From Pyxicephalus adspersus (lineage: Eukaryota > Chordata > Amphibia > Anura > Pyxicephalidae), in NCBI RefSeq assembly GCF_032062135.1, contig NC_092859.1:34831482-34895481 (forward strand): DNA of 64,000 nucleotides, read 5' to 3'. This document shows positions 62,871 to 64,000 of the stretch, piece after piece. The position numbers were made by a program, and so were the translations under genes. Position 1 is the first letter of the stretch, and each line of letters opens with the position of its first letter. The notes beneath the pieces were generated by a model that was given only the letters and a program-made list of their open reading frames with translations, did no database searches and was not told where the DNA came from.

Positions 62871-63850
62871 CAGTTTTAGTTTCAACATAGATACTTTGTC
62901 TTCTGTGTAAGGTTTCTGAAAAAAAAATGTTCTCAATAACTTTAGCAGTAATCCCATTTTTATCAGTTAGGCAAGTAAACCATTGGCCAAGTGGCAACCC
63001 TACCTTTGAGCTAGTTTGTGTTCCTGGGAATGATAAGAACACTGCTTGCGAACCAGTTGCTAACCTATTCTATTTTTTTCTGCTGTAAAATTATTAATAC
63101 AACCTAAATACTGCTGCAGTGCCAATCCGATAAGGTTCAGCAGTTTGGCATCGTTGCTGTTTTCTTGCTTTAAACAGCAGCCTTGGACCACTTCCAGCCA
63201 ATTATGTCTTCATTCAGGTACAGCTCAGCTGCTGATGTTTACACCAATAAAAAGCAAACATTTGTTTTCAGGTCTGTTGCTTTAATAGTAATACAACACT
63301 ACTGCATCAGGATCCATATACCAACACAACAGTCCCATCTTTATTCTTTATTTCCATTCTTTATTTATGCCCATATATAATTACAGCTCCATAGAACATC
63401 TGCCTCTTTCGGCAAACCTTATCAGTATTTTCCAAATTTCAATGTGTACTTATCCGAATAATGGGCTTAGTAAAGAATGTAATCTCACCTGCTGTCAACC
63501 TATTTGGAGAGCTGTATTCCTAGGCTTCAATAATCTTTACAAAATGGAAACAGGTGGCCAAAGTTGCCAGTTTGAACCTTTTTTCATTGGTTGGGTCAAG
63601 CTGAAAATCAGAATGAATAACATTGCAACTGCTGGGTCTGTTTTTGAAAATTCTTTTGTAAAAATAGACTTGAACTGTATGAAACTGAACTCTTTTGTAA
63701 ACAGTAATACATATGAATAATAAAAAAGAGGAAAGAAAGCTTTTTGTGGTAAAGATCAAATCAATGTATTCAAAAAAATTAATGTAATTTACAAAGGTAC
63801 ATATAATTATTGTAGCACAACTGTATGTGATACTTTACATAGGCCAACAA
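62871..63850. other. Intron, nothing recognised
   Basis: Open frames of up to 117 codons (63367-63720) resemble no protein I know and look like chance. Confidence 0.45.
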
Positions 63851-63879
63851 AACATAGAAATTGACAAGTAGGGGTGTCC

Positions 63880-63960
63880 TATTAGGTTTCAAGACGCGTT
63901 TCGGCCCCAGAGGGGCTTCTTCAGGGGATAAGGAAGACACTTGAGAAATGAACTGATAAG
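63880..63960 (-). repeat. GAAACGCGTC/CTGAAGA repeat with hairpin, hammerhead-like core
   Basis: On the minus strand CTGAAGA (63924-63918) is followed by a perfect five-pair hairpin (GCCCC, loop TCT, GGGGC) and then GAAACGCGTC (63902-63893). Sequences of this form recur across vertebrate repeats. The layout recalls a minimal hammerhead ribozyme, but the helix that should flank the core pairs poorly. The element continues toward the window edge and its limits are unknown. Confidence 0.5.
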
Positions 63961-64000
63961 CACAAATTCATATAATACAAGTATTAGGCTTTATATGGGT

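Noticed and set aside
62104..63042. Long reading frames crossing the second gap
   Set aside because: They are made of N and (AT)n repeats (alternating Ile and Tyr) and do not encode a protein.
63367..63720. 117-codon frame near the right end
   Set aside because: No domain, signal or repeat explains it, and the length is within chance for this amount of sequence.
49354..64000. Search for the second tspan9 coding exon
   Set aside because: No segment encoding the expected Cys/Gly-rich continuation of transmembrane helix 1 was seen.

Overview
The window looks like genomic DNA of a frog, most likely a ranoid such as a true frog or bullfrog. It is AT-rich, almost free of coding sequence, and full of short inverted-repeat DNA transposons of kinds I associate with ranid genomes. 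Examples are the elements whose ends read AGCTACGTACACACG, the foldback element ending in GGGCCTGATTTA, and terminal repeats containing TTTGCCTGGAG. The species is inferred from repeat content and is not proven. No bacterial-type operons, rRNA, tRNA or CRISPR arrays were seen.

The one recognisable host gene is tspan9 (tetraspanin-9), on the + strand. Its first coding exon ends at 49347 with a consensus splice donor and begins after a strong acceptor at 49266-49267. The second coding exon is not in the window, so the following intron is longer than 14.6 kb. Bases 1-49267 would then be 5' intron or upstream flank. Just upstream of the coding exon (48480-49266) lies a locally CpG-richer stretch with two inverted CCAAT boxes. 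It also holds an 87-codon reading frame in frame with the tspan9 ATG, which could be an alternative first exon or a chance frame.

The rest is intronic or flanking DNA with transposons. The clearest structure is a three-level nest at 28770-33601. A hAT element with a perfect 8-bp target duplication contains a Tc1/mariner-IS630-type element flanked by TA, and that element's transposase is split by a 602-bp TTAA-type element. Other pieces are two Tc1 remnants (14500-14700, 17438-17929) and two good copies plus two decayed copies of a multi-hairpin MITE (23961, 56441; 10735, 51223). There are also foldback elements (19253, 39753, 40751), a hAT-like repeat in one full and two partial copies, and at least seven copies of a repeat carrying a GTAAGT motif and an inverted CCAAT. 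Two assembly gaps (4821-5488, 62287-62802) both lie against apparent ends of TIR elements sited at TA-rich sequence. Microsatellites (CTAT, CT, AT, ATT) occur mostly in the right half.

I found no complete new gene system. The points most worth testing are the possible alternative tspan9 promoter with its in-frame extension, the dated order of nested transpositions, and the multi-hairpin architecture of the MITE family.
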